The notes: generated by a model from the letters alone, not told the origin. 9,972 bases of DNA from Candidatus Kaiserbacteria bacterium RIFCSPHIGHO2_01_FULL_58_22 (GCA_001781445.1 MFLB01000013.1:1-9972), one strand, 5' to 3'. Positions 1-5,476 are shown, counted from the first letter of the stretch. Made by a program: numbers and translations.

Positions 1-61
1 CGGACCACTCCCGTACAAAGCCACCACGCGCCGGACCACTCCCGTACAAAGCCACCACGCG
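1..61. repeat. 31-bp tandem repeat, two copies at window edge
   Basis: Positions 1-30 and 31-61 carry the same 31-bp unit head to tail; the first copy lacks only its first base, which lies outside the window. No mismatch is visible between the copies and there is no spacer, so this is not a CRISPR array. The unit contains CCGTACAAAGCC and ends in CACGCG. It lies just downstream of the rib operon on that operon's strand. Because it touches the edge, the real copy number is unknown and the array may continue to the left. 31 is not a multiple of three, so it is unlikely to be a coding repeat. Its function is unknown. Confidence 0.85.
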
Positions 62-123
62 CGCGGAGCGCGCGAGGTTAGCATTCACGCTGGTAATAGG
101 TTCGAGCGGAGTTTAGAATGGAC
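58..123 (-). other. Region downstream of ribD with a GC-rich hairpin
   Basis: After the ribD stop (124-126) the minus strand has about 50 bases without a feature, then a perfect 7-bp GC-only hairpin (58-64 with 68-74, loop GGA on the plus strand). It could slow or end transcription of the rib operon. No T-run follows it on the minus strand, so it is not a standard rho-independent terminator. The segment 78-107 resembles the intergenic segment 9932-9960, starting with an identical TTAGCATT. Confidence 0.35.
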
Positions 124-1203
124 TCAAGGTGTTCTGCCCGAAATCAGGACATTATCGTCGAATCGGACGACGGAAACGTCGTGTAGTCGCACGGCGTGTT
201 TGAGCGTGCCGGTCCCCAGGCCCCCGATAGAGACCGCTTTTCTCCCGCCGACGAGCAACGGGGCATGAAATGCATACACCCTGTCGAAGAGTTTCTCGTC
301 GATGAATCTGCCGAGGGTCTCTCCGCCGCCCTCCACGAGAACGCTCACGATGTTCAGTGTTCGTAGCTTGGCGAGGAGCGCGCGCAGTGGGATGCGGGCG
401 CTCTTGAACGAGATGACAGTGATACCGCGCCGCTCCAATGTTTTCTTCTTGCGCCGTGGCGCGCCGAGCGAGGCCGCGACGATGGCGTTCCCGCGGAGCG
501 CCCGCGCGGAGAGCGGGACGCGGAGGCGCGGGTCGAGGATGACGCGCACGGGGTCGCGCTTGCCGCGCGCGCGTACGCCAAGGTGCGGATCGTCCGCGAG
601 CGCCGTCCCCGCGCCGACAAGGACGGCGTGGTAGCGTCCGCGCAGGCTCCGCGCGTACGCGCGCGCGGCGTCGTTCGTGAGCCATTTGGAATCTCCCGCG
701 CGCGTCGCGAGCTTGCCGTCGAGGCTCGCGGCGAATTTGAGCGCGACGAACGGGCGCCGCTTCGCGTGGAAGGCGTAGAACGCTTCATTCAAAGCCCGCG
801 CCTCTCGCGCGCGGACGCCGCATCGCACGGCGATGCCCGCCCGGCGCAGTTTTGCGATCCCCCGGCCGTTCACGCGCGGATCCGGGTCTTTCGCAGAGCA
901 CACGATCCGTCGTATTCCCGCCTTGATGATCGCATCGGTACACGGAGGCGTCTTTCCGATATGCGCGCACGGTTCGAGGTTCGCGTAGAGCGTCGCGCCC
1001 CGCGCGCGCTGACCGGCGGCCTTCAGCGCTTCGATCTCCGCGTGCGCTCCGCCCGCCCGCCTGTGGAATCCGCGAGCGACGATGCGCCCGTTCTTTGCGA
1101 TCACCGCTCCGACCATCGGGTTCGGGTTCGTCCACCCCGCGCCGCGTTTTGCAAGCAGGAGGACTTCGTCCATGCATCGTTCGTCGGAGATGGCCGGAGA
1201 CAT
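124..1203 (-). CDS. ribD: RibD: bifunctional riboflavin deaminase/reductase
   Basis: This 359-residue protein matches the usual length of bifunctional RibD. It deaminates the pyrimidine product of GTP cyclohydrolase II and then reduces the ribosyl side chain with NADPH. The N-terminal cytidine-deaminase-like domain (about 1-145) shows NPNPMVGAV (26-34), the zinc ligand and catalytic pair HAE (54-56), and the second zinc motif PC-x8-PPC (C79, C88). The C-terminal reductase domain has KFAASLDGK (156-164), a GAGTALADDPHL stretch near 197-208, and VLVEGGGETL near 288-297. The start at 1203 fits because DERCMDEVLLLAKRG aligns with the usual RibD N-terminus; M11 is a less likely start. It is the last gene of the operon, three bases after ribBA, with no Shine-Dalgarno sequence, so translational coupling is likely. 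Confidence 0.97.
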   Translation of the reverse strand: MSPAISDERCMDEVLLLAKRGAGWTNPNPMVGAVIAKNGRIVARGFHRRAGGAHAEIEALKAAGQRARGATLYANLEPCAHIGKTPPCTDAIIKAGIRRIVCSAKDPDPRVNGRGIAKLRRAGIAVRCGVRAREARALNEAFYAFHAKRRPFVALKFAASLDGKLATRAGDSKWLTNDAARAYARSLRGRYHAVLVGAGTALADDPHLGVRARGKRDPVRVILDPRLRVPLSARALRGNAIVAASLGAPRRKKKTLERRGITVISFKSARIPLRALLAKLRTLNIVSVLVEGGGETLGRFIDEKLFDRVYAFHAPLLVGGRKAVSIGGLGTGTLKHAVRLHDVSVVRFDDNVLISGRTP

Positions 1204-1206
1204 ATG

Positions 1207-2436
1207 TCAGACGTTGCGCAGGCGGTGCCCCAGCTTGCGCTTTTTCGTCCGGAGGTACGTTTTGTTCGTCCGGTTCGGCCTGATCTCGAGCGGCACGCGC
1301 GCCGCGATGCGGATGCCGCATTGCGCGAGCTGGCGCTCTTTTTCCGGATTGTTCGTGAGGAGGCGCACCTTCCGCGCGCCAAGGTCCCGAAGTATGTGCG
1401 CCGCCGCCTCGTAGGTGCGCTGGTCGGCGGAAAATCCGAGCGCGAGGTTCGCCTCCACCGTGTCGAGGCCTTTGTCTTGCAGGGCGTACGCGCGTATCTT
1501 GTTGCCGAGGCCGATGCCGCGGCCCTCCTGGCTCGCGTACACGATGACGCCGGCGCCCTCTTTCCCGATCCTCCTCATGCTCTCCTTGAGTTGCGCGCCG
1601 CAATCGCACCGGAGGGAGAAGAGCGTGTCGCCCGTGAGGCACTGCGAGTGAACGCGCGCGAGCGCGTTCCCGTGCGGCTCTCCGAGGACGAGCGCCGCGT
1701 GCTCGCGGCCGTCGAGCACGGATTTGTAGGCGATGACCCGGAACGTTCCATAGCGGGTGGGAAGCGTGGAAGATGAGATGCGGACGACGCTCGAGCGGCG
1801 CGGCAGGCGCGGCAGGGGACGCGCGTGCAGATAGGCCACGAGGTCGGATATCGCAACGATCTTCACGCCGAGTTTGCGGGAGAGGTCCATGATCTCGGCA
1901 CGCTTTGCCATGTGTCCGCTCTTTCCGACTATTTCGCAGAGGACGCCGGAAGGCGACTTTCCAGCAAGGCGCGCGAGATCAACCGCGGCCTCGGTGTGAC
2001 CTTCCCGTTCGAGGACGCCGCCTCTGCGCGCAATAAGGCCGAACACGTGGCCGGGCTTCACGATGTCTTTCGCGCGGGAGCGCGGGTCGGCGAGCACGCG
2101 GATCGTCTTCGCGCGGTCGTGCGCGGAAACGCCGGTCGTGACGCCGCGGGCGGCGTTGACGGAGACGGTGAAATTCACCCCCGTCTTTTCCCTGTTCTCG
2201 TCGAGCGGAACCATGAGCGGCAGGCGCAGGCGGCGCGCCTGCGCCTCGGTGATCGCCGTGCAGAGAATGCCGCCGGCGCGCCGTATCATCGTCGCGATCG
2301 CGGCGGGAGTCGCCGCGTCGGCGGCGATGAAGAGATCGCCTTCGTTCTCGCGTTGAGGGCTGTCGAGGATGACGAGCATCCTGCCTTTTTTCACGTCGGC
2401 GACGGCTTCCGGTATCGTGCAAAATTCATTACTCAT
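1207..2436 (-). CDS. ribBA: RibBA: DHBP synthase / GTP cyclohydrolase II fusion
   Basis: This 409-residue fusion supplies both branches of riboflavin synthesis. Residues 1 to about 205 are 3,4-dihydroxy-2-butanone 4-phosphate synthase, with RENEGD (29-34), KPGHVFGL (127-134) and GHTEAAVDLARLAG (146-159). Residues from about 210 are GTP cyclohydrolase II, with RVHSQCLTGD and SLRCDCG giving the three zinc cysteines C266, C277 and C279, then Y300 with QEGRGIGL, DTVEAN, and LLTNNP (359-364). All visible catalytic and zinc positions are kept, so both activities are expected. The frame stays open upstream to 2610, but that extension is arginine-rich antisense-like sequence inside ribH. The ATG at 2436 is chosen because it forms an ATGA overlap with the ribH stop and gives the normal N-terminus MSNEFCTIPEAV. 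Confidence 0.96.
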   Translation of the reverse strand: MSNEFCTIPEAVADVKKGRMLVILDSPQRENEGDLFIAADAATPAAIATMIRRAGGILCTAITEAQARRLRLPLMVPLDENREKTGVNFTVSVNAARGVTTGVSAHDRAKTIRVLADPRSRAKDIVKPGHVFGLIARRGGVLEREGHTEAAVDLARLAGKSPSGVLCEIVGKSGHMAKRAEIMDLSRKLGVKIVAISDLVAYLHARPLPRLPRRSSVVRISSSTLPTRYGTFRVIAYKSVLDGREHAALVLGEPHGNALARVHSQCLTGDTLFSLRCDCGAQLKESMRRIGKEGAGVIVYASQEGRGIGLGNKIRAYALQDKGLDTVEANLALGFSADQRTYEAAAHILRDLGARKVRLLTNNPEKERQLAQCGIRIAARVPLEIRPNRTNKTYLRTKKRKLGHRLRNV

Positions 2437-2876
2437 ATGTCGGACAAGGTCCGTATCATCGAAAGCGCGGATTCGGCGGCCTCGACGCCCTTGTTCTCGC
2501 GTGTTCCGACGGCGCGTTCGAGCGCGTCTTTGATGTCGTACACCGCGAGCACCTCGAATATGAGCGGTATCTCGTATGCGAGGGAGACGTCCATGCATCC
2601 GCGCGCGCACTCGTTGGCGATCTGTTCGAAATGGTAGGTCTTGCCCTTGACGATCGCGCCGAAGGCGATGAGCGCGCTGTAGGTGCGTTTTGCGGCAAGT
2701 TTTTTTGCAACGAGAGGTATCTCAAGTGATCCCGGAACCCTGAAGATGTCGATCTGTGATCTAGTCACACCACTGCGCTTCAACCTCGCGATGCAGTTTC
2801 TCTCAAGAGCGCGCGCGACCTCCATTCGAAAGGAGCTGCTGATAATTGCAATACGGATGTCTTTTGTGTTCTTCAT
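2433..2876 (-). CDS. ribH: RibH: 6,7-dimethyl-8-ribityllumazine synthase
   Basis: This 147-residue protein is a normal length for lumazine synthase, which condenses the RibD-derived aminopyrimidine (after dephosphorylation) with DHBP. Family signatures are in order: substrate-loop FRM (16-18) after IISSS, VPGSLEIPL (47-55), GAIVKGKTYHF with catalytic His82 (73-83), and a C-terminal R126-ENKG phosphate-binding segment. The usual GVLTTDT strand is replaced by FEVLAVYD, a mild divergence. The gene overlaps ribE upstream and ribBA downstream by ATGA junctions. No Shine-Dalgarno sequence is visible, so coupled translation is likely. Many assemblies are 60-meric shells or pentamers; which form applies here cannot be read from the sequence. 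Confidence 0.96.
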   Translation of the reverse strand: MKNTKDIRIAIISSSFRMEVARALERNCIARLKRSGVTRSQIDIFRVPGSLEIPLVAKKLAAKRTYSALIAFGAIVKGKTYHFEQIANECARGCMDVSLAYEIPLIFEVLAVYDIKDALERAVGTRENKGVEAAESALSMIRTLSDI

Positions 2877-3454
2877 GCGCGGGTTTTGAGAAGTTTCTTG
2901 AGGTACTTAGCGATAATATCCACCTCGATGTTGACGGGGTCACCCGGTTTGAGCGCGTGCATCGATGTCGTACGCCACGTATGCGGAATAACGCCGGTGA
3001 AACAGTTCTTTCCCGCTTGTATCACGGTGAGCGAGACGCCATTGACCGCGATCGATCCCTTCTCGACGACGTATTTCGAAAGGCCGCGCGGCAGGGAGAA
3101 CTTCAGCATGCGGCCGTTGCCCTTTCGCGCAACATTCGTGAGCGCGCCGATCCCGTCTATATGGCCCTGAACGATATGGCCGGAAAGGAACGAGTCAGGC
3201 GTCGCGGGCAGTTCAAGATTGACGATGGCGTTTTTCCGCAAACGGCCGAGCGTCGTGCGCCGCGCGGTCTCCGGCATGATGTCGGCGACGAACGCGCCGC
3301 CTTTTTTCCCGACGACGGTGAGGCACGCGCCGTTGACGGCGACGCTTGTTCCGATGCCTAATTTTCCAACAAAGTTTCGCGGCGCAGAAATTGCGAGCCG
3401 TCCTCCTCGACTCTCTGCAACGCTTCCAATGTGTGAAATAATTCCGCTGAACAT
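2873..3454 (-). CDS. ribE: RibE: riboflavin synthase alpha chain
   Basis: This 193-residue protein carries the two tandem lumazine-binding domains of trimeric riboflavin synthase, which dismutates two 6,7-dimethyl-8-ribityllumazine molecules into riboflavin and the aminopyrimidine. Domain 1 starts MFSGIISHIGSV and has SVAVNGACLTV (37-47). The interdomain hallmark GHIVQGHIDG lies at 92-101. Domain 2 has GSIAVNGVSLTV (133-144), IPHTWRTTSM (156-165) and VNIEVDIIAKYL (174-185). It is the first gene of the operon, and the ATG at 3454 gives the canonical MFSGII start. No Shine-Dalgarno sequence precedes it: the bases just upstream are AACCGGGT, which fall in the 3' arm of a long inverted repeat in the leader, so access to the start codon may be regulated. 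Confidence 0.96.
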   Translation of the reverse strand: MFSGIISHIGSVAESRGGRLAISAPRNFVGKLGIGTSVAVNGACLTVVGKKGGAFVADIMPETARRTTLGRLRKNAIVNLELPATPDSFLSGHIVQGHIDGIGALTNVARKGNGRMLKFSLPRGLSKYVVEKGSIAVNGVSLTVIQAGKNCFTGVIPHTWRTTSMHALKPGDPVNIEVDIIAKYLKKLLKTRA

Positions 3455-3590
3455 ACCCGGTTAGTACAATTTCGAATAATTTCTGCCGCGGCTTCAACAG
3501 CGAACATTGCTCAAGCTTCTTGTCGCGATTATCTCTGCTACACGCTGGTGATTATTCATACAAGGCGATTCGAAATTGTCCTACCGGGCA
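3454..3590 (-). promoter_or_regulatory. Leader inverted repeat sequestering the ribE start
   Basis: Plus-strand 3454-3477 and 3568-3590 are near-perfect inverted copies, about 21 of 24 positions, with the core ACAATTTCGAAT exact. On the minus-strand transcript the 5' arm lies just after the attenuator terminator and the 3' arm ends at the ribE ATG, so the stem would hold the start region. A further 7-bp pair (GAATAAT, 3474-3480 with 3551-3557) competes with or extends it. The 5' arm is inside a possible 11-codon ORF (3591 to 3556), which ATGA-overlaps a possible 21-codon ORF (3559 to 3494). The stem is plain from the sequence; a role in translation control is inferred. It could instead be a small inverted-repeat insertion. 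Confidence 0.6.
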
Positions 3591-3593
3591 TAG

Positions 3594-3616
3594 AAAAACC
3601 CCGTTGCTTCGGGGTT
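3594..3616 (-). terminator. Rho-independent attenuator terminator
   Basis: On the minus strand the transcript reads AACCCCG (3616-3610), loop AAGCAA, CGGGGTT (3603-3597), then more T's to 3594. This is a 7-bp GC-rich hairpin running into a five-base T-tract. It lies between the FMN riboswitch and ribE, the standard place for an attenuator. A second 7-bp hairpin (3625-3642) separates it from the aptamer. Confidence 0.85.
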
Positions 3617-3643
3617 GTGCGCACATCACTCCGGAGAGTGATT

Positions 3644-3849
3644 TTCCTTCTTTCATCCCGACTATACGGTCGGTCGCGGGATCAAACCGCAGTCGTGTCC
3701 CGACTTTTGTCAGGACTCGTGGACTCTCCAGCTCCAGTTTTGAAAGACAGAACCTATCGTCCAAAACTGGGGCTGGATTTACCACCGATTGGGACTTCCT
3801 CGCCTCGCCAAAGTATTGGCGTCGGCGGGTCACCCAAACCCCGAAGGAA
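3644..3849 (-). ncRNA. FMN riboswitch (RFN element)
   Basis: The minus strand matches the RFN element from end to end. P1 is TTCCTTC (3849-3843) paired with GAAGGAA (3650-3644). Conserved core segments include GAAGTCCCAATCGGTGGTAAA, GTCCACGAGTCC, and the diagnostic 3' block ACCGACCGTATAGTCGGGATG followed by AAAGAAGG. P3 is long (CCAGC-C-CCAGTTTTG with its complement), P4 is an 8-bp stem closed by AAAA, and P5 is GCGG/CCGC. P2 carries an extra hairpin (3801-3827) not found in the usual compact form. FMN binding is expected to stabilise P1 and permit the downstream terminator. Without FMN, the 5' strand (3851-3837) can pair with the terminator's 5' arm and loop (3616-3602) at 14 of 15 positions. 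This agrees with control of the rib operon directly downstream. Confidence 0.93.
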
Positions 3850-3854
3850 CGCCC

Positions 3855-3863
3855 AGTATAACA
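3855..3863 (-). promoter_or_regulatory. Extended -10 promoter of the rib operon
   Basis: The minus strand reads TGTTATACT (3863-3855), an extended -10 (TGn) joined to TATACT. Transcription would begin near 3849, exactly at the start of riboswitch P1. No good -35 box is seen at 16-18 bases, which is common for extended -10 promoters. Confidence 0.55.
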
Positions 3864-3879
3864 CACACGCGCCGCGCGG

Positions 3880-3885
3880 TATACT
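3880..3885 (+). promoter_or_regulatory. Candidate -10 box of prfB
   Basis: TATACT lies six bases before the prfB ATG at 3892 and mirrors the TATACT of the divergent rib promoter at 3855-3860. A start about seven bases downstream would fall on the ATG, giving a leaderless mRNA. No convincing -35 box is present. Confidence 0.45.
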
Positions 3886-3891
3886 GCCTCA

Positions 3892-4764
3892 ATGCAGAAA
3901 GAGGCGCTCCAAACGCGCATCGAAGCGATAGAATCCGCGATGGGCGCGGCGGATTTTTGGGCTGACAAGGAGAAGGCCCAGGCGGCTCTCAAAGAGTATC
4001 AGGAGCTGAAACAAAAGCTTGCCGGCGCGGGGTCCTACGACAAGGGCGGCGCGATAGTCTCCATTATTGCCGGCGCGGGCGGCGACGACGCCGAGGATTT
4101 TTCGCGGATGCTTTTCGAGATGTACGGGAAGTATGCCGCGCTCCGGGGATGGAAAACCTCCCTGCTTTCGTCCAATCAAAATACGATGGGCGGCTACCGG
4201 AGCGTCTCGTTCGAGGTGGGCGGAGGCTCGTACGGATCGCTCAAGCGCGAGGCGGGCGTGCATCGCCTCGTGCGCATGTCGCCCTTCAACGCCGCCGGCA
4301 AGCGGCAGACATCCTTTTCGCTCGTCGAGGTGTTGCCAAAGCTCCCAGACATCGGAGAAGCGCACATACCGGAAAATGAACTGGAGGTCACTGTCGCACG
4401 AAGCGGCGGGCCGGGGGGGCAGAACGTCAACAAGCGCGACACGGCGGTGCGCATGAGGCATGTGCCGACGGGCCTTTCCGTCCACGTTACGTCCGAACGA
4501 AGCCAACTGCAGAACAGGGAAAAGGCGCTCGAGATGTTGCGCGGCAAGCTCTTCGCCATGCGCGAAGAAGCGGCGGAGAAGGAGACGAGGGGGCTTTCCG
4601 CGGGCGCCACGACGAAGATCGAGTGGGGGAGCCAGATCCGCTCCTACGTCCTGCACCCGTACCAGCTCGTGAAGGACCACCGAACAGACCATGAGCGTCG
4701 GGATGTCGACAATATTCTAAATGGCGACATTCAATCATTTATTGATGCGGAAAAGTCGATATGA
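3892..4764 (+). CDS. prfB: Peptide chain release factor 2 (short form)
   Basis: This 290-residue class I release factor reads UGA and UAA stop codons and triggers peptide release on the ribosome. The stop-recognition tripeptide SPF is at 130-132, in the run AGVHRLVRMSPF, and marks it as RF2 rather than RF1. The catalytic GGQ is at 175-177 in SGGPGGQNVNKRD. WGSQIRSYVLHPYQLVKDHRT (245-265) is the usual C-terminal block. It is roughly 75 residues shorter than E. coli RF2, because the N-terminal helical domain is reduced to a short coil after DFW. I recall this short form in Patescibacteria. No programmed frameshift site is seen. From the codon for D263 onward the gene shifts to A/T-ending codons, and the same protein end is repeated downstream at 5292-5375, so the present 3' end looks foreign. 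Confidence 0.95.
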   Translation: MQKEALQTRIEAIESAMGAADFWADKEKAQAALKEYQELKQKLAGAGSYDKGGAIVSIIAGAGGDDAEDFSRMLFEMYGKYAALRGWKTSLLSSNQNTMGGYRSVSFEVGGGSYGSLKREAGVHRLVRMSPFNAAGKRQTSFSLVEVLPKLPDIGEAHIPENELEVTVARSGGPGGQNVNKRDTAVRMRHVPTGLSVHVTSERSQLQNREKALEMLRGKLFAMREEAAEKETRGLSAGATTKIEWGSQIRSYVLHPYQLVKDHRTDHERRDVDNILNGDIQSFIDAEKSI

Positions 4765-4770
4765 TAAGAT
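4742..4770 (+). promoter_or_regulatory. Candidate promoter of hicBA
   Basis: TTGATG (4742-4747), a 17-base spacer and TAAGAT (4765-4770) lie across the prfB stop, with the hicB ATG six bases later. Transcription would start at or very near the ATG. An alternative -10 is TATGAT at 4760-4765. Confidence 0.5.
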
Positions 4771-4776
4771 GACGGC

Positions 4777-5022
4777 ATGAAAACGTTTTCGTTCCGAGCC
4801 ATAATCGAACCGGACACACCGAAAGGATTTCACGCTTTCGTGCCGCTTCTTCCCGGGCTTCACACGCAGGGCGTCACACTTACGGAGGTGAAAAAGAATC
4901 TGCGCGAAGCCATTCTCTGTCACATCCAGGGATTACAAAAAGATCATGAACGTATCCCGCAAGACGAAGACGCGCTCGAAGTTGTGCAGTCGTTTTCCGA
5001 AAGCGAACTCGTGAAAGTCTAG
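4777..5022 (+). CDS. hicB: HicB-family antitoxin
   Basis: This 81-residue protein has the small HicB fold: a beta strand MKTFSFRAIIEPD, then GFHAFVPLLPGLHTQGVT (17-34), then the helix TEVKKNLREAILCHIQGL (36-53). The FxAxxPxLPGxxTxGxTxxEA-like pattern is the family hallmark. HicB binds and neutralises HicA. The common C-terminal DNA-binding extension is not evident, since the protein ends about 30 residues after the helix. Autoregulation through its own domain is therefore uncertain. It lies upstream of the toxin, the reverse of the classic hicA-hicB order but common. There is no Shine-Dalgarno sequence, and the ATG follows a -10 box by six bases. hicA follows after six bases, which suggests one transcript. 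Confidence 0.88.
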   Translation: MKTFSFRAIIEPDTPKGFHAFVPLLPGLHTQGVTLTEVKKNLREAILCHIQGLQKDHERIPQDEDALEVVQSFSESELVKV

Positions 5023-5028
5023 AGCGGT

Positions 5029-5262
5029 ATGGCGAAGATGCCGGTCGTGAAAACGCGCGCCCTTGTTCGCGCGTTGGAACGTCTGGGATTTTATCGGTAT
5101 CACCAAGTCGGCTCGCACGCGCACTTCAAACATGCGGACGGGCGGCGTACCACTGCGTACATTCACGAAGGAAAAGACGTCGGCAAAAAGACGCTCGCCG
5201 GGATCATCAACGACCTTGGCATGAGTGTTGAAGAGTTCACAAAGGCGCTGAAAGGCAAATGA
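5029..5262 (+). CDS. hicA: HicA-family mRNA interferase toxin
   Basis: This 77-residue protein has the double-stranded-RNA-binding-like fold of HicA (YcfA family). It shows a leading helix TRALVRALERLGF (9-21), then HQVGSHAHFKHADGRRTT (25-42) with the catalytic histidine of the GSH motif at H30, then the conserved C-terminal helix KKTLAGIINDLGMSVEEF (53-70). HicA toxins cleave mRNA, and sometimes tmRNA, to arrest growth until HicB is restored. All expected residues are present, so the toxin is probably active. M4 (5038) is an alternative start. No ribosome binding site is seen, and translation may be coupled to hicB. The stop overlaps by ATGA the start of a small ORF made mostly of a repeated RF2 end. 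Confidence 0.9.
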   Translation: MAKMPVVKTRALVRALERLGFYRYHQVGSHAHFKHADGRRTTAYIHEGKDVGKKTLAGIINDLGMSVEEFTKALKGK

Positions 5263-5405
5263 AACAGGCAGTTCGTCCGGGCCGGTTCGCGAAGGACCAT
5301 CGCACGGAGCATGAACGCCGCGACGTCGACAATGTTCTCGGCGGGGATATCCAGTCGTTCATCGACGCGGAAAAGAATTTGGGCGGCATAGCTACTGCGG
5401 TATAA
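5259..5405 (+). pseudogene. Displaced prfB 3' end, still an open 48-codon frame
   Basis: The frame opens MKQAVRPGRF, which has no counterpart in RF2, and then runs KDHRTEHERRDVDNVLGGDI and QSFIDAEK, matching RF2 residues 261-288 at 25 of 28 positions. It ends with a short GGIATAV tail. It lacks the GGQ and SPF regions, so it cannot act as a release factor alone. The most likely reading is the original end of prfB, cut off when hicBA arrived. Its start overlaps the hicA stop (ATGA) and its frame is intact. A retained small protein, for example a third gene of the toxin-antitoxin operon, is therefore possible. Its last codons overlap a TATAAT box for the next transcript. Confidence 0.7.
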
Positions 5406-5406
5406 T
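5379..5406 (+). promoter_or_regulatory. Candidate promoter upstream of ftsE
   Basis: A perfect TATAAT is at 5401-5406, with a weak TTGGGC 16 bases upstream (5379-5384). The next ATG is six bases after the -10 box, at 5413, and opens a 15-codon mini-ORF rather than ftsE. Confidence 0.5.
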
Positions 5407-5412
5407 GACCTG

Positions 5413-5460
5413 ATGTTCGGTAGACGACTCTTCTACCGACTACTAACTACTAACTACTAA
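5413..5460 (+). CDS. Candidate 15-residue leaderless mini-ORF before ftsE
   Basis: ATG at 5413 follows TATAAT by six bases, so the transcript would begin with it. The peptide is MFGRRLFYRLLTTNY and stops at 5458-5460, 16 bases before the ftsE ATG. A perfect 7-bp hairpin (5418-5424 with 5432-5438) and the start of a heptamer repeat lie inside it. No homology is recognised. It may be a leader peptide, or a chance frame after the -10 box. Confidence 0.3.
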   Translation: MFGRRLFYRLLTTNY

Positions 5461-5469
5461 CTACTAACT
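5439..5469 (+). repeat. Heptamer tandem repeat (ACTACTA), 4.4 copies
   Basis: ACTACTA occurs four times without mismatch from 5439 to 5466, followed by ACT. Every unit junction contains TAA, and the 7-base period places it in all three forward frames, so any ribosome entering the array stops there. It ends seven bases before the ftsE ATG. Copy number could vary by slippage and would change the spacing in front of ftsE. Confidence 0.9.
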
Positions 5470-5476
5470 GGTTCCC

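Larger units (their letters stand above)
4672..5291 (+). mobile_element. Putative toxin-antitoxin insertion in the prfB 3' end
   Basis: The last RF2 codons occur twice, at 4672-4755 and 5292-5375, with hicB-hicA between them. Both copies begin with the same bases GAAGGACCA (4671-4679 and 5291-5299). Homology upstream of that point stops in the second copy. Encoded residues match 25 of 28, while bases match about 63 of 84, with most changes in third positions. The first copy is richer in A/T-ending codons and the second resembles the GC-rich body of prfB. A unit that integrates in a gene end and restores it would give this arrangement. No integrase or transposase is in the window, so the mechanism is not shown. 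Confidence 0.45.

Noticed and set aside
1..61. CRISPR array
   Set aside because: The copies are directly adjacent with no spacers and no cas gene is present.
583..1776. Long plus-strand open frame of 397 codons over ribD and ribBA
   Set aside because: It is arginine-rich, has no recognisable domain, and lies antisense to two well-supported genes; high GC explains the lack of stops.
2437..2610. N-terminal extension of RibBA
   Set aside because: The added 58 residues are antisense-like and arginine-rich inside ribH; the ATG at 2436 gives the normal start and an ATGA overlap.
3520..3931. Open frames on both strands between ribE and prfB
   Set aside because: This region folds as an FMN riboswitch and its expression platform; the frames have no protein family signal.
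3892..4764. Programmed +1 frameshift in prfB, or recoded TGA
   Set aside because: The frame is continuous from the ATG with no internal in-frame TGA, and RF2 itself plus TGA stops on several genes argue for the standard code.
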